From: Psychrobacter fozii
GTDB taxonomy: Bacteria > Pseudomonadota > Gammaproteobacteria > Pseudomonadales > Moraxellaceae
DNA: 64,000 nt
Reading direction: 5' to 3'
Assembly (NCBI RefSeq): GCF_003217155.1
Contig: NZ_QJSU01000005.1
Coordinates: 124,001-188,000, forward strand
The notes below the pieces were generated by a model that saw only the letters and a program-made list of their open reading frames with translations, did not search any database and had not been told where the DNA came from. Position 1 is the first letter of the stretch. The number at the start of each line of letters is the position of its first letter. Made by a program: the position numbers and the translations under genes. Positions 18,596 through 28,737 of the stretch are shown in pieces.

Positions 18596-18949
18596 AATAA
18601 GCCTTTTAAACTTTGTGATCTTATTTTTATATGTTGCTGTCAATACCCTACATCTGTTCCGGAGATCAACCTAGCACAGAATGCACTATAGGGAATAGGC
18701 TTAGCTATCTTTATGATACTGGCATGCTTTTAGGATTAAGATAATATACTTTTTAGCCAAAGATATTTTATAAGAAATAGCAATAATATCGAACATTATA
18801 GACAATAATTTTAATGATTGCTGACTAACTTATCATTATCTAACGTGCTGATCTACTTTAATTATTGAAGCCGAAATCAAGTAAACAAAGTCTATTCAAT
18901 TCTGTATTTACATTACTACTTTTCTATTTTTGACAATCCTTTCAAAAGA
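18596..18949. other. AT-rich spacer upstream of the fimX-like gene
   Basis: This 354-base spacer should contain the fimX-like promoter. It is AT-rich with no convincing hairpin, repeat or coding region that I can see. Confidence 0.5.
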
Positions 18950-20710
18950 CTACAACTGCACCACTTCATACTGACTAAATTCATCAGTAATCAGTAGCCG
19001 CTTCCCCAAACGTAACAAAGTTTGTTTGGTGTTGATACGCATGATGACCCTGTCATCTGTCTGGAAGTAAGACGTTGGTACTATCAGAGTTCCCGTGGTT
19101 TGCAGATGCTCTTCCCGACCAAGGATGAATGCTGGTACAAAATGTTGACTGCGTGTTGCTGTGCCTTCTAAACGCAGACCACAAGCCACTAATTGATGTC
19201 CCAATATTTGCCAATCAACCTCTGGATTTTCAATATCAAGGCTCAGCCAGCGCACGACACCAAGTGACCAATCGGGCGGTGTGGTTGTGTCAGCACGACA
19301 GACTAACAGAAGACTCATAACATGTAATGGCGGTGGTGCCGTCATAGCGACATCATCGTCAGTAGTCACTGCATCTATACTCTCTTTACCATGGTTTTCT
19401 TCTAAACTTTCTTCATCTATCTTGGTTACTTTATCTAATAATTTCAGTGTGCGAAATAGTGATAAATCATCATTACGGTCGAATATTTCATTGGCTAGTA
19501 TATCGCTATCATTTTGTTTTTTACTAACGGTATCGTAACGAGGTTGATGCTCATCTGGCAATTCATTTTTAGCAATCAAGCTTGCAAAACTTTGTGAATG
19601 ACCCACGCAGTAATGGATTTTATTAAAACCAGTCACCAAAACAGCCTCTTTTTCTGTATAGCGTTTCGGTGCTACCGATAGTGGCAACTTTAGATAACGA
19701 TAACGAATCGTCGCTGCTATGTTTTGGAGTAAGTAACTCTCTAATCCTGCATTGCCGTCCCTAACTAATGCTTGGCTACGCGAGTTAAAATACTCAAGCA
19801 TTGGATCCAACTCTATAAATAAGCAGTGATAGCGATCTTCGTATGGATTGATTATAGAATTGGCAGTGAGATAAGAAGGTGGCTTATTACTTTGTAAATC
19901 TACGTATATCCGAGTATCAGTTTGTGGTTCTATCGTCGCAATAATATGCTCAGCCCATACCGGCAACAAACGTTGTACTAGCAAGATATTAGGACGACGC
20001 ATAGCACGTACATTTAGTAAGCTGTGTAAACAAATTTGACAGTACAAGCGATGTATATTATCCGCACGTTGAACATCAATCACTTTACTTAAATCAATCT
20101 CAGTGGCATGATATTGATAGGCAAGATAGTATAGCTGATTGATTTTGGCCCATAAATAAGGAGAGGGTTTTTGATAGCAAAGCGCTTCTGCAAACAGGAG
20201 TCTTTGATACATCATCAACGTCTGATAGATAACGATAGCAAGTGTCAGTGATGAAGACTTGTCACCATTGAAATAACGTTGCCAACCATTACTTGCCGTG
20301 TATTTATGCTGACTGTTTAATAGCGATATTCTATGCCGTATAACTCTGTCATAGACCATAATGATGAGATAATACAGTGACTTTATCTGATTCACATAAC
20401 CCAATTGAACGCTATTAAACCCTTTTGGCTCATAAATGCAATGCTGCCGCAATGCAGCAATTAATTTGTCTGAGGCACCTATCACGGTAGCCATTAACTT
20501 AAGACGTTGCTGCTCATCTATATTAGCCACGCGCAATACCGTCAGTATCTTTTCTAGTTGCTCAACCTGCTGTACCTGCGTTTGCGAAGGCAAATTTGCC
20601 AACAGCTTGAGCAAGTAACTCTCTTGACCATTTGCCGCTCGAATCGATAATGGCGGTAGTGGCTCTGTAGACGATAAATACTCTTGAAACGTCGATAAAG
20701 TTATCATCAT
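18950..20710 (-). CDS. Large unknown protein beside the fimX-like gene
   Basis: I do not recognise this 586-residue cytosolic protein. It is mainly helical for about 350 residues (LLKLLANLPSQTQVQQVEQL onward), then has an acidic variable linker, and ends in a strand-rich domain of about 100 residues with VVRWLSLDIENPEVDWQILG and GTLIVPTSYFQTDDRVIMRI. The C-terminal part has the look of a small beta-barrel binding module, which could be a c-di-GMP or nucleotide effector, but I see no RxxxR motif to prove a PilZ domain. AGGA precedes ATG 20710. It is upstream of and co-oriented with the fimX-like gene, so a shared pathway is possible. Confidence 0.7.
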   Translation of the reverse strand: MMITLSTFQEYLSSTEPLPPLSIRAANGQESYLLKLLANLPSQTQVQQVEQLEKILTVLRVANIDEQQRLKLMATVIGASDKLIAALRQHCIYEPKGFNSVQLGYVNQIKSLYYLIIMVYDRVIRHRISLLNSQHKYTASNGWQRYFNGDKSSSLTLAIVIYQTLMMYQRLLFAEALCYQKPSPYLWAKINQLYYLAYQYHATEIDLSKVIDVQRADNIHRLYCQICLHSLLNVRAMRRPNILLVQRLLPVWAEHIIATIEPQTDTRIYVDLQSNKPPSYLTANSIINPYEDRYHCLFIELDPMLEYFNSRSQALVRDGNAGLESYLLQNIAATIRYRYLKLPLSVAPKRYTEKEAVLVTGFNKIHYCVGHSQSFASLIAKNELPDEHQPRYDTVSKKQNDSDILANEIFDRNDDLSLFRTLKLLDKVTKIDEESLEENHGKESIDAVTTDDDVAMTAPPPLHVMSLLLVCRADTTTPPDWSLGVVRWLSLDIENPEVDWQILGHQLVACGLRLEGTATRSQHFVPAFILGREEHLQTTGTLIVPTSYFQTDDRVIMRINTKQTLLRLGKRLLITDEFSQYEVVQL

Positions 20711-20923
20711 TTTTCCTAGTAACTCTGAGTAACTTAGTAAAAGGCAACTATCTAGCCATACCACTTATAATAATAAAATAATGCAAAGTAACCACTACTC
20801 TCAAAAATTGACAGGATAAGATTTTAGCAGTCATAAAGACATTCAATACCTATTTGTCAGCATGCAAACCTTCAAATAAAACACTCTTTGTTTACTATTT
20901 TTTAATACCCTATAGTGCCTACA

Positions 20924-21931
20924 TTAATTTACATTGTAAATGTTAATTGGCACCTTAAAAGGTTTGTTCGGTAGCTCTCTTACTAATTTTGGTACAAGAT
21001 AGCCTGGTAATGCGGCCAGTAATGACCAGTAAAGCTCGATTGACGACCGCTCGTCTTTATCAAAATGTGCGGCGCCAGCGACCTTGTCTAATACATGCAA
21101 GTAATAAGGTAATACACCACATGAGAACAAACGTTGACTTAATTGTGTTTGAGTCTCAACACTATCATTAATACTTTTTAATAAAACCGCTTGATTTAGT
21201 AAAGTCACGCCAGCGGACCTCGCACGTTGCAAATATTCTGATGTTAAAGTATCTATCTCATTGGCATGATTGCAGTGAATCACCATGACAATATGACAGC
21301 TACTTTGAGACAATCTGGTCAATAACGCATCATCTAGACGCGCTGGAATGACCAATGGTAGGCGAGTATGCAGTCGAATAGTAGTCAGTTGCGGGATCGA
21401 CTCTAGCGTATCCAACCATGCAAACAAACGCCTATTCGTCACATTCAATGGATCACCACCGCTCAAAATCACCTCATTGACCTCAGGATGCTCAGTAATA
21501 TAGCTAATGATATTTTTTTTGGCATCGGCCGTTGGCATATTTGCGCTGTAGTCGAAGTGCTGACGAAAGCAATAACGGCAATGAATGGCACAAGCGCCTG
21601 TAATGGTCAGCAATACTCTGGACTGATACTTATGAAGCATACCTTTTACTGGGTTTTGTGTATTCTCGTGTAAAGGGTCTGCTACATAGCCTGTCACCTT
21701 GATTTGCTCTTGTTGATCTGGCAAGACTTGTTTTAATAAAGGATCGTTACTATCCCCAACGGTCATTTTTGCCACAAAACCCCGTGGTACCCGCAGCTCA
21801 AAATGCTTAGGCACATAGACACTGGTACGTAGGGATTCGAGCTGCAAAATACTTAATAGCTCATCAATAGAAGTAATGGCCTCGGATAATTGCGTTTGCC
21901 AGTTTTTTTGTGTGATTAAATGGTTTATCAT
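20924..21931 (-). CDS. epmB: EF-P beta-lysylation protein EpmB
   Basis: The 335-residue protein is a lysine 2,3-aminomutase-like radical SAM enzyme. The cluster motif is CAIHCRYCFRQHF and it has the following GGDPL loop (VILSGGDPLNV) and a C-terminal PLP-binding Lys region. EpmB makes R-beta-lysine, which EpmA attaches to EF-P. Its length of about 335 matches EpmB rather than the longer catabolic aminomutases. It is divergent from efp with a 169-base spacer, the usual genomic association. EpmA is not in the window. Confidence 0.94.
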   Translation of the reverse strand: MINHLITQKNWQTQLSEAITSIDELLSILQLESLRTSVYVPKHFELRVPRGFVAKMTVGDSNDPLLKQVLPDQQEQIKVTGYVADPLHENTQNPVKGMLHKYQSRVLLTITGACAIHCRYCFRQHFDYSANMPTADAKKNIISYITEHPEVNEVILSGGDPLNVTNRRLFAWLDTLESIPQLTTIRLHTRLPLVIPARLDDALLTRLSQSSCHIVMVIHCNHANEIDTLTSEYLQRARSAGVTLLNQAVLLKSINDSVETQTQLSQRLFSCGVLPYYLHVLDKVAGAAHFDKDERSSIELYWSLLAALPGYLVPKLVRELPNKPFKVPINIYNVN

Positions 21932-22100
21932 GACAGCCTATTACCTGTACCCAAAAGCCGATATTATACGCTCTTAGAGTGTGCCCTATCAAAGTATACC
22001 AACTGCCCGTTCTACACTAGGCTTAATAGCAGGTTTTGTACAGTAAGCCCCAAACCCTTATTATTTATATCATCATATTTACCATCCCTAGGAGTCTCTT

Positions 22101-22673
22101 GTGGCAAATTTTTCTACTAATGAATTTAAAGCTGGTCTAAAAGTCATGCTAGATGGCAACCCTTGTTCTATTCTTGAGAATGAGTTTGTCAAACCAGGTA
22201 AAGGCCAAGCTTTTAACCGCGTCAAACTACGCAATCTTCGTAGCGGTAAAGTGTTAGAACAGACATTTAAATCAGGTGACAGCTTAGAAGCTGCTGATGT
22301 GATGGATACTGAAATGAACTATCTGTATAACGATGGCGAGTTTTGGCATTTTATGGATCCAGAAAGTTTTGAGCAGATCCAAGCTGATAAAACAGCGATG
22401 GGCGACTCAATACAGTGGCTAAAAGAAAACAGCAATGCATCATGCACCATCACTTTATTCAACGGTGCACCTCTATCAGTAACACCGCCTAACTTCGTTG
22501 AGCTACAGATCACTGAAACAGATCCAGGTGTGCGTGGTGATACATCAGGTGGTGGTGGTAAACCAGCTAAGCTAGAGACAGGCGCTGTCGTACGTGTACC
22601 TCTATTTGTACAGCAAGGTGAAGTCGTACGTGTCGATACTCGTACCGGTGACTATCAAACTCGTGTTAACTAA
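22101..22673 (+). CDS. efp: Elongation factor P
   Basis: The 190-residue protein is EF-P, which enters the ribosomal E site and relieves stalling at polyproline. Its three-barrel plan is complete. The modified residue is Lys34 in KPGKGQAF, the form beta-lysylated by EpmB and EpmA, matching the divergent epmB. The start is GTG with AGGAG seven bases upstream. The C-terminal signature [20 protein letters not shown] is present. A hairpin terminator follows. Confidence 0.97.
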   Translation: MANFSTNEFKAGLKVMLDGNPCSILENEFVKPGKGQAFNRVKLRNLRSGKVLEQTFKSGDSLEAADVMDTEMNYLYNDGEFWHFMDPESFEQIQADKTAMGDSIQWLKENSNASCTITLFNGAPLSVTPPNFVELQITETDPGVRGDTSGGGGKPAKLETGAVVRVPLFVQQGEVVRVDTRTGDYQTRVN

Positions 22674-22720
22674 TAACACGTAAAAATAATAGGCAGTCTA
22701 TATTATTTTGAGTATGTCAT

Positions 22721-22759
22721 AAAAAAGCTGAATCTCTCATTAAGGGATTCAGCTTTTTT
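22721..22759 (+). terminator. Rho-independent terminator of efp
   Basis: AAAAAAGCTGAATC pairs with GATTCAGCTTTTTT around a short loop. Confidence 0.9.
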
Positions 22760-22820
22760 GTACTTATAACAATGAGAGGAAATAACTATGCAACAAGCTC
22801 AATAATTATTTCTCATACAG

Positions 22821-24650
22821 CTACTCTGTTGATTGTTTTTGTATCAGCCAATACTGTACCAATGCATTCAATTGCTCTTGTTTAAATGGCTTAGTGCAAT
22901 AGTCTTGCATACCAACTTTCAGATATTTTTCGCGTTCACCATCCATCGCATTGGCCGTCAAAGCAATAATAGGTGGTAATGATTGTGAATCATACATTTC
23001 ATGCAATTTAATGGTCGCCTGCACCCCATCTAAAATAGGCATATGATGGTCCATCAAGATAACATCGTAGCGCTCAGGTGACAGCACAAACGCTTCAATG
23101 GCTTGCTGCCCATCAGCGACATGCGTCACAGTATGACCACTATTAGTTAGCGCTTTTTTCGCGATAATCGCATTGACAGTGTCATCTTCAACCAACAGTA
23201 TATGACCCGCACGTTCTTGCGTCGGCTTCATCATAGTGAAGTCATTTTCTGCTTGCCATTTTTGATAGTGCTCTTCATCAATAGTAGGTAAAGGCAACAA
23301 AACAGTAAAAGTAGTGCCAACACCTACTTCGCTACTGACATCAATATGTCCACCCATCAAATCGACCAAAGACTTACAAACTGAAAGTCCAAGACCCGTG
23401 CCACCATAGAGACGATGTGTGAATTGATTTGCTTGGTCATAAGCATTAAATATTGCGTCCAACGATTCTTCTTTAATACCAACGCCAGTATCTGTGACTT
23501 CAATACATACCGTCATTCCTTTAGGAGGAATAGATTTTATACTCGTATCGTGAACAGTAATTTCATTCGAAGTGCTGTTTGGAATTGCTTGAGAGCGTTG
23601 CTCATCTGCTGTACCATGCACGTCAACACCATCACACTGGCAATTAAGTACGTGTTTAACATCAATACTGACTTGACCACCTTCACGGGTGAACTTAATC
23701 GCATTATTGACGAGATTCGTAATTATTTGTTTGAGACGTACTGGGTCTCCCTCTATATAGGGCGATAAGGACTCGGTATAATTGTAGTTTAAAACCAATT
23801 TTCGCTGATGTGCTTTGACAGAGAAGAGACTGACAACTTCATTACATAATTCAGATAAATTGACCGGAATATGATCAATTGTCATTTTCCCAGATTCAAC
23901 TTTCGACAAGTCTAAAATGCCATTGATAATGGCCATCAAATGCTCATTGGAAACTTTGATATTATCCACACAATCTTGCTGCTCTTTGCTAAGTTTGGTA
24001 TCACCTAGCATTTCTACCATACCAATAATACCATTCATCGGTGTACGGATTTCATGACTCATATTGGCCAGAAAACTCGACTTCATCTCATTAGCATGTT
24101 TAGCATCACGCTGCTTATCTTGTAGCTGCAAAGCGTCGGCTGCCATCATCGCAAATTGAGCCAATATCTGTAATTGCTCATCGTCGAAATCATGATTAGG
24201 CTTTATATCCATCAAGCAAAAAGAGCCTAAATTGTAGCTTTTATTGTCCTCAATGAGGATAATTGGTGCACCAGCATAAAACTGTAAGTAAGGAGCCTCC
24301 GTCACCAGTGGACTTTGGCTAAAGCGGCTATCTGCTGTTAAATCTGGCACCACAAAAACCTCATCAGAGAGCACCGTATAATTACAAATAGCGACTTCAC
24401 GTGTTGTTTGGCATACATCGTCAAGGCCGTAGGCAGATTTTAGATATTGTGTCTCTTCATCCATAAAGCTGATAGTAATGGCGGATACATCAAAAAACCG
24501 CTTAGCCAGATTGATTAGGCGCTCAAATGCAGGCTCATTATTATTATTCAGTACTTTATATTTTCTGAGCTTATGGATACGTTCTACTTCATCCGCTGCT
24601 ACTGGATAGCTGTGTTTGGGTGCGTTAGATATAGACAAAATAGACTCCAT
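22821..24650 (-). CDS. GAF-containing hybrid histidine kinase
   Basis: The 609-residue protein has an N-terminal GAF domain (about residues 40-175), a histidine kinase core with phospho-acceptor His in [15 protein letters not shown], an ATPase domain with [16 protein letters not shown] and GVGTTFTV, and a C-terminal receiver with the acceptor Asp in VILMDHHMP and Lys in CTKPF. It has no membrane segment, so it senses a cytosolic signal. There is no separate response regulator beside it, so phosphotransfer to another partner is expected. It starts nine bases after the tcdA stop, which implies co-transcription with tcdA. Confidence 0.93.
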   Translation of the reverse strand: MESILSISNAPKHSYPVAADEVERIHKLRKYKVLNNNNEPAFERLINLAKRFFDVSAITISFMDEETQYLKSAYGLDDVCQTTREVAICNYTVLSDEVFVVPDLTADSRFSQSPLVTEAPYLQFYAGAPIILIEDNKSYNLGSFCLMDIKPNHDFDDEQLQILAQFAMMAADALQLQDKQRDAKHANEMKSSFLANMSHEIRTPMNGIIGMVEMLGDTKLSKEQQDCVDNIKVSNEHLMAIINGILDLSKVESGKMTIDHIPVNLSELCNEVVSLFSVKAHQRKLVLNYNYTESLSPYIEGDPVRLKQIITNLVNNAIKFTREGGQVSIDVKHVLNCQCDGVDVHGTADEQRSQAIPNSTSNEITVHDTSIKSIPPKGMTVCIEVTDTGVGIKEESLDAIFNAYDQANQFTHRLYGGTGLGLSVCKSLVDLMGGHIDVSSEVGVGTTFTVLLPLPTIDEEHYQKWQAENDFTMMKPTQERAGHILLVEDDTVNAIIAKKALTNSGHTVTHVADGQQAIEAFVLSPERYDVILMDHHMPILDGVQATIKLHEMYDSQSLPPIIALTANAMDGEREKYLKVGMQDYCTKPFKQEQLNALVQYWLIQKQSTE

Positions 24651-24659
24651 TAAATAAGA

Positions 24660-25538
24660 TCAGACGCTCTGTTTGATACCCGTCTGTTTTATTAATAATT
24701 GCAAAGCTTCACTCACCATAATCATCGCGACGACTGATGTAACAACAACTGCTGAGCCGTAACCACCACAGTGCAACCCGCCTGTTTGACAGCTTTTATC
24801 TACCCGTGGTGGCTCTGTCGAATAAACACATTTAATACCGAACTTTTCTTTTAAAGCACTATTAATGCCTTTTTCATGGCGCAGTTTATTACGTAATTTA
24901 GCAAGCAGCGGGTCTTGATAGCTGTCCTTTAAGTCACTCACTTTAATTTGGCTTGGGTCTATTTTGCCACCTGCACCACCTGCACAGACCAGTTTTAGTT
25001 TATTAAAACGACAATGCAGCGCAATGGCCAGCTTAGCACTCATGTCATCTAGACAGTCTAGAATAACAATAGGCTTACCTTGGGCAATAGCCGCTTTTGC
25101 TTCTTCACGACTGGGTAATAGAGCAGCTACATTTTCTACTGTCAAGAAATCATCAATTAAATTAAGCGTAACTTTTGGATTAATCTCATAAACACGAGTC
25201 GCCATTGCCCCAATTTTACTTTGACCGAAAGTACTATCTAATGCAGGTAATTGCCGATTGACATTGGAGGCAACCAAAACATCCAAATCAATCAAAGTAA
25301 TAGTACCCACTGCCGTCCGAGCCAGAGCTTCGGCTACCCAAGAGCCAACACCCCCTACGCCTATAACATAGACATGGGCAGCAGCGAAAGTGTCAACTGC
25401 TGAGGTGCCATAAAGTGTTCGTGTACCTTGAAAACGACGCTCATACTGCTCATCTTCTCCAATCACTTCTTCTATTTCGAAATGTTCAGTGGTGACAAAA
25501 TCTGCCTCTGTTGGCTCAAATTGTTGTGTTTCATTCAT
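24660..25538 (-). CDS. tcdA: tRNA threonylcarbamoyladenosine dehydratase
   Basis: The 292-residue protein is an E1-like enzyme of the TcdA (CsdL) family, which cyclises t6A37 of tRNA to ct6A in an ATP-dependent reaction. It shows the nucleotide loop VIGVGGVGSWVAEALART, the acidic LIDLDVLVASNVNRQ, the GQSKI region and VILDCLDDM. A C-terminal CQTGGLHCGGYG segment includes conserved cysteines. It is about 24 residues longer than the E. coli protein because of an acidic N-terminal extension. It is co-transcribed with the hybrid kinase. Confidence 0.93.
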   Translation of the reverse strand: MNETQQFEPTEADFVTTEHFEIEEVIGEDEQYERRFQGTRTLYGTSAVDTFAAAHVYVIGVGGVGSWVAEALARTAVGTITLIDLDVLVASNVNRQLPALDSTFGQSKIGAMATRVYEINPKVTLNLIDDFLTVENVAALLPSREEAKAAIAQGKPIVILDCLDDMSAKLAIALHCRFNKLKLVCAGGAGGKIDPSQIKVSDLKDSYQDPLLAKLRNKLRHEKGINSALKEKFGIKCVYSTEPPRVDKSCQTGGLHCGGYGSAVVVTSVVAMIMVSEALQLLIKQTGIKQSV

Positions 25539-25655
25539 AACAGATTAAATGCTCTTTTAAATTGTTTTATCTATAGGTGCTTCGGTTATTTACTGCTAAC
25601 TTATTTACTATTATACAAGTTAGCAGTAAATAATAATGGCCTATAATAGGTATAA

Positions 25656-26597
25656 CTATACTGGAGAATAATCCCATGTCTTCTGTAAAGCCTTGCAACT
25701 GTTGTGCCACAATTGCTCAGCCAATCTATCTGGCGACACATTGAGCAACTCACTTAAGCTTAATAGTACCCATGGCAAATTAGCTGGTACGTTACGATCA
25801 TGTGACTGCTTATCAGGCCAACTATTATTATTATCTGACACTTGACACTGGATAGGTGTCATGTCTGGACAATCTGTCTCTATAACCAAACATTCTATGC
25901 CATAAGTCTCCACAGCAGCATGAATGGCACGGCGCAGTTTTTTGGCATTTGGGTTGGTGATCTGACCAGTAACACCTAGCTTAAATCCTAACCTCACAAA
26001 TGCTTTTGCCTCTTGTTCCCCGCCACTGAAACTATGTGCGATACCACCTAACTGGTGTGCATCATAATCGTGTGCCTTCAGTATAGCTAGCGCCTCTGCA
26101 TGTGCTTTTCGAATATGCAGCATCACTGGCAACTTATGAAGCACTGCTATGTCCAATTGCGCCTTAAAAAACCGTTTTTGTTTGTCAAATACCTCAGGCT
26201 CTCTCATAGATTCCGTGAAAGTATCCAATCCAATCTCACCGATTGCTATTGGCCGCTGCTCAGCAATCATATGCGCCATATTTTTTAGATGATCTTCACT
26301 GTGCTCTTTAATATAAAAAGGATGTAAGCCTATCGCAGTATGAGTCTCAATCTGTGACAAATTTGCGCTATCGACATCTTTGGCAGTCAACGGTACCAGC
26401 TTGTTTAATAGTTGTTCAGTCTTATACATTCTCTCAAAATACTGGTGTGAATACCCCACCAATAAGAGATGACGTACACCGCACTCATAAGCTTGCTGTA
26501 CTAGCAACTCCCTATCGCTATCAAATACTGGGGCATCAAAATGAGTATGGGTATCGATGAGAGGATAAGTCTTGAGCAACGTCTGTTTAGATATCAT
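25656..26597 (-). CDS. TatD-family metal-dependent hydrolase
   Basis: The 313-residue protein is a TatD-like amidohydrolase: metal motif DTHTHFDAPVF at the N-terminus, IGLHPF, the GEIGLD strand, PVMLHIRKAHAEAL, HSFSGG, and the late VIETDCPDMTP. TatD proteins act as metal-dependent DNases; E. coli TatD trims 3' ends. The start codon lies two bases beyond an inserted ~104-bp element (26599-26702), whose terminal repeat carries AGAGGA nine bases before the ATG. Thus the element provides the only visible ribosome binding site. Confidence 0.92.
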   Translation of the reverse strand: MISKQTLLKTYPLIDTHTHFDAPVFDSDRELLVQQAYECGVRHLLLVGYSHQYFERMYKTEQLLNKLVPLTAKDVDSANLSQIETHTAIGLHPFYIKEHSEDHLKNMAHMIAEQRPIAIGEIGLDTFTESMREPEVFDKQKRFFKAQLDIAVLHKLPVMLHIRKAHAEALAILKAHDYDAHQLGGIAHSFSGGEQEAKAFVRLGFKLGVTGQITNPNAKKLRRAIHAAVETYGIECLVIETDCPDMTPIQCQVSDNNNSWPDKQSHDRNVPANLPWVLLSLSELLNVSPDRLAEQLWHNSCKALQKTWDYSPV

Positions 26598-26598
26598 A

Positions 26599-26702
26599 TA
26601 GTCAATCCTCTATAAATTGGATACGGTGTCAGTCTCGCTTAGTCTACTAATTGTAGTACTTTCACTCGCCTTCCTTGTATCCAGATTATATTGAACCGAT
26701 TA
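26599..26702 (-). repeat. ~104-bp element, subfamily A, next to the tatD start
   Basis: On the plus strand it runs from TAGTCAATCCTCTATAAATTG to ATTATATTGAACCGATTA, reverse complement of copy 1 in structure and exactly 104 bases. Its left end is two bases from the tatD ATG, and the terminal repeat holds AGAGGA in the right place for a Shine-Dalgarno. Confidence 0.88.
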
Positions 26703-27268
26703 TAAATGGAACTATAGTGGTCATTAATAGACTCCGAGATTAACGTTTTTTAATTGAGCGTTATATCGTTCGGCATTTTATAGATATCATTAATAATTAG
26801 AATAACTTATATTAAAAGTATTTAATTTTTAATTTGATCTTTATTTCATTACTTTGCCGTTATTAACATTCTAAATACTATTAATATTACTATCAGATTT
26901 TGCATTATTTTTGTTTGAGAGGTCCATATCAGGCTTTTGACTACTACGCCGAGGTAGAAGCAATAAAGCTGTCGGAATAATTCCCAAAGAAATCCATTTT
27001 TTTACTTTCTGTCACTTTACCTATCCTATATCTTTGTACTGTTACTTATCCATTTTATCAGCAATTGTTCATAATGGATATTAATTAAAAAGTTATCACT
27101 GGCTTAGTATACGTGGATATGATGAGCTCTATGTTTATCTGTGTTATGAATACGCAAGCTAATGTATAGCTCTACTCTCTGAGAACACCGCTGCTACTGT
27201 TGGTATTAATTGGGCTAACAAACCATCAACGCCTTAATAGTACTAAAGATATGGCGTGCGGAAGACAT
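26703..27268. other. AT-rich non-coding region
   Basis: I see no supported gene in this stretch downstream of the element. It is strongly AT-rich, with scattered homopolymers, and has no clear inverted repeat or promoter pattern. Confidence 0.5.
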
Positions 27269-27319
27269 AAAAAAGCCAGTAGCTCCTTACCAAATAATGG
27301 CAAGAAAGATACTGGCTTT
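27269..27319 (-). terminator. Candidate terminator of the H-NS-like gene
   Basis: AAAGCCAGTA at 27272-27281 pairs with TACTGGCTTT at 27310-27319, with a run of T on the minus strand. It lies downstream of the H-NS-like gene but beyond an inserted repeat at 27329-27431. Confidence 0.55.
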
Positions 27320-27328
27320 CATCTAATG

Positions 27329-27431
27329 TAGTCGATTCAATTTAAAAGTACTACTAGGTAACCGAGTGTAGATGTATGTTAAATACTTCAAGTGGGGTTA
27401 ACGCAGTAATACTTTCATAATGGAATAACTA
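27329..27431 (+). repeat. ~103-bp element, subfamily B, copy 1
   Basis: It runs from TAGTCGATTCAATTTAAAAG to ATAATGGAATAACTA, 103 bases with imperfect inverted ends shared with subfamily A but a different interior (CTTCAAGTGGGGTTAACGCA). It lies between the H-NS-like gene and its probable terminator. Confidence 0.85.
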
Positions 27432-27486
27432 TAATCAGCGATATCGCTATCAAACTTAATAAGAAAACTTATTAGTTAATACAACA

Positions 27487-27810
27487 TTAAATAGCAAAAT
27501 CTTCGATATCACGACCTGCTGCTAATGCTTCAACCAACCATGTAGGCTTGCGACCACGACCAGTCCAAGTTTCTTCGTTGTTGTCAGTATTGCGGTATTT
27601 AATACTGCGTTTCTTCTCTAGGGTTTCACCCGCTTTCAAAATTTCTTCGATAGAGGCATGGCTTTCTTCTGCAATTTTTTCGAACTTCACATAAGCATCA
27701 TATAGACGCTGATGTTGTTTTTTAGCAATAAGCTGCTGAGCATTTTCAGTAATAGCTCGTAGCTCGTCGACGTTTAGATTATCTAAATCAATTGCGTTAT
27801 TTTTGCTCAT
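27487..27810 (-). CDS. H-NS-like nucleoid protein
   Basis: The 107-residue protein has a helical oligomerisation half (LRAITENAQQLIAKKQHQRL) and the C-terminal H-NS DNA-binding motif ETWTGRGRKPTWLVEAL. Proteins of this class bind AT-rich and acquired DNA and silence it. It is the length expected for short H-NS-like proteins. The surrounding DNA is very AT-rich, and two light-sensor genes lie upstream, so they may be among its targets, which is inference. Confidence 0.92.
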   Translation of the reverse strand: MSKNNAIDLDNLNVDELRAITENAQQLIAKKQHQRLYDAYVKFEKIAEESHASIEEILKAGETLEKKRSIKYRNTDNNEETWTGRGRKPTWLVEALAAGRDIEDFAI

Positions 27811-28246
27811 AGTAAATCCAACTGTAAAATAAAAGGTACAACCTTAATAGAGATTATATTCTCCATTAAGAACCGAGATGACTTATTCATTATTCGATAA
27901 AGTCATAAGTAGATATTCTTTGTAATAAAAATATGGTTAGCCAATATATCTATGGGCGGAGACAATATAAACAAAAAGCAATGCTATCACAACCGCAAAC
28001 TATCAGATCTTATATATCAAAAGTCAACGGATAGTAAAATTTGGTAAATGGGCAAAGTTTGAAGATTCAAATATTCGTTTATAAATCAATATTTGTTTAT
28101 ATATTTTACCGAATAACCACTCATAAAGTGCACTTCAAAGCTAACAGAATGCATATTTAATAAACATAAATCCATATATTGATATAGATTTTTAGTTTTG
28201 AAAATTATTTTTATATTTGTAATATTAAAATAAAAAATCTATTCAA
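27811..28246. other. AT-rich spacer upstream of the H-NS-like gene
   Basis: This 436-base stretch holds the H-NS-like promoter region. It has long AT tracts and nothing resembling a gene, terminator or repeat of the ~103-bp family. The first BLUF gene ends into it without a visible hairpin. Confidence 0.5.
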
Positions 28247-28684
28247 TTAGTCGCGCTGGTCACTAAGCTCATTCATCAATTCACGGGCTGATTCAGCGCT
28301 TAATAAGTACGGATTAAAATCAACAGTGGTAGAGTATTTTAAATAAATCGCAGCGTTTTTTTCAGTCGGTGTGGCATAGTTCATAGACCATTTGGACCAT
28401 GTTCTATACTTTAATTCACGTGTTTCAATAATTTGTAAATCATAATGGCGTTGATCAGCGATTAAGCTATACAGTAGACGATTAATTTGCGCTCTCGGAC
28501 CTTCTACCGTTTGCAAAAAATAATCTTTATTAAATGTCAGCATGCCAGTGATACCGTTGGCGGCATTATTCACCTGTGCTTGCTTCAATATTTCATTGAA
28601 ATCTTTAGCTGACACGCCTGGATTGGCACGGCTCGCATATGTCATGCTCATTAAAATGGGCGCATCTTCCATTATTGATGTCAT
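28247..28684 (-). CDS. Short BLUF photoreceptor 1
   Basis: The 145-residue protein is a lone BLUF domain, which binds FAD and senses blue light. It has the flavin Tyr in MTYASR, the Asn in NAANGITGM, the key Gln in DYFLQTVEG, and the C-terminal WSKWSMNY segment that carries the Trp important in signalling. No output domain is fused, so it must act through a partner. AAGAGA lies six bases before the ATG. It follows a second BLUF gene with a 53-base gap, so they are probably co-transcribed. The partner is unknown. Confidence 0.92.
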   Translation of the reverse strand: MTSIMEDAPILMSMTYASRANPGVSAKDFNEILKQAQVNNAANGITGMLTFNKDYFLQTVEGPRAQINRLLYSLIADQRHYDLQIIETRELKYRTWSKWSMNYATPTEKNAAIYLKYSTTVDFNPYLLSAESARELMNELSDQRD

Positions 28685-28737
28685 ATCGTATCTCTTATAA
28701 TAAAGTTATAGGGTCTGATAGCTTCTCTAAACATCAA

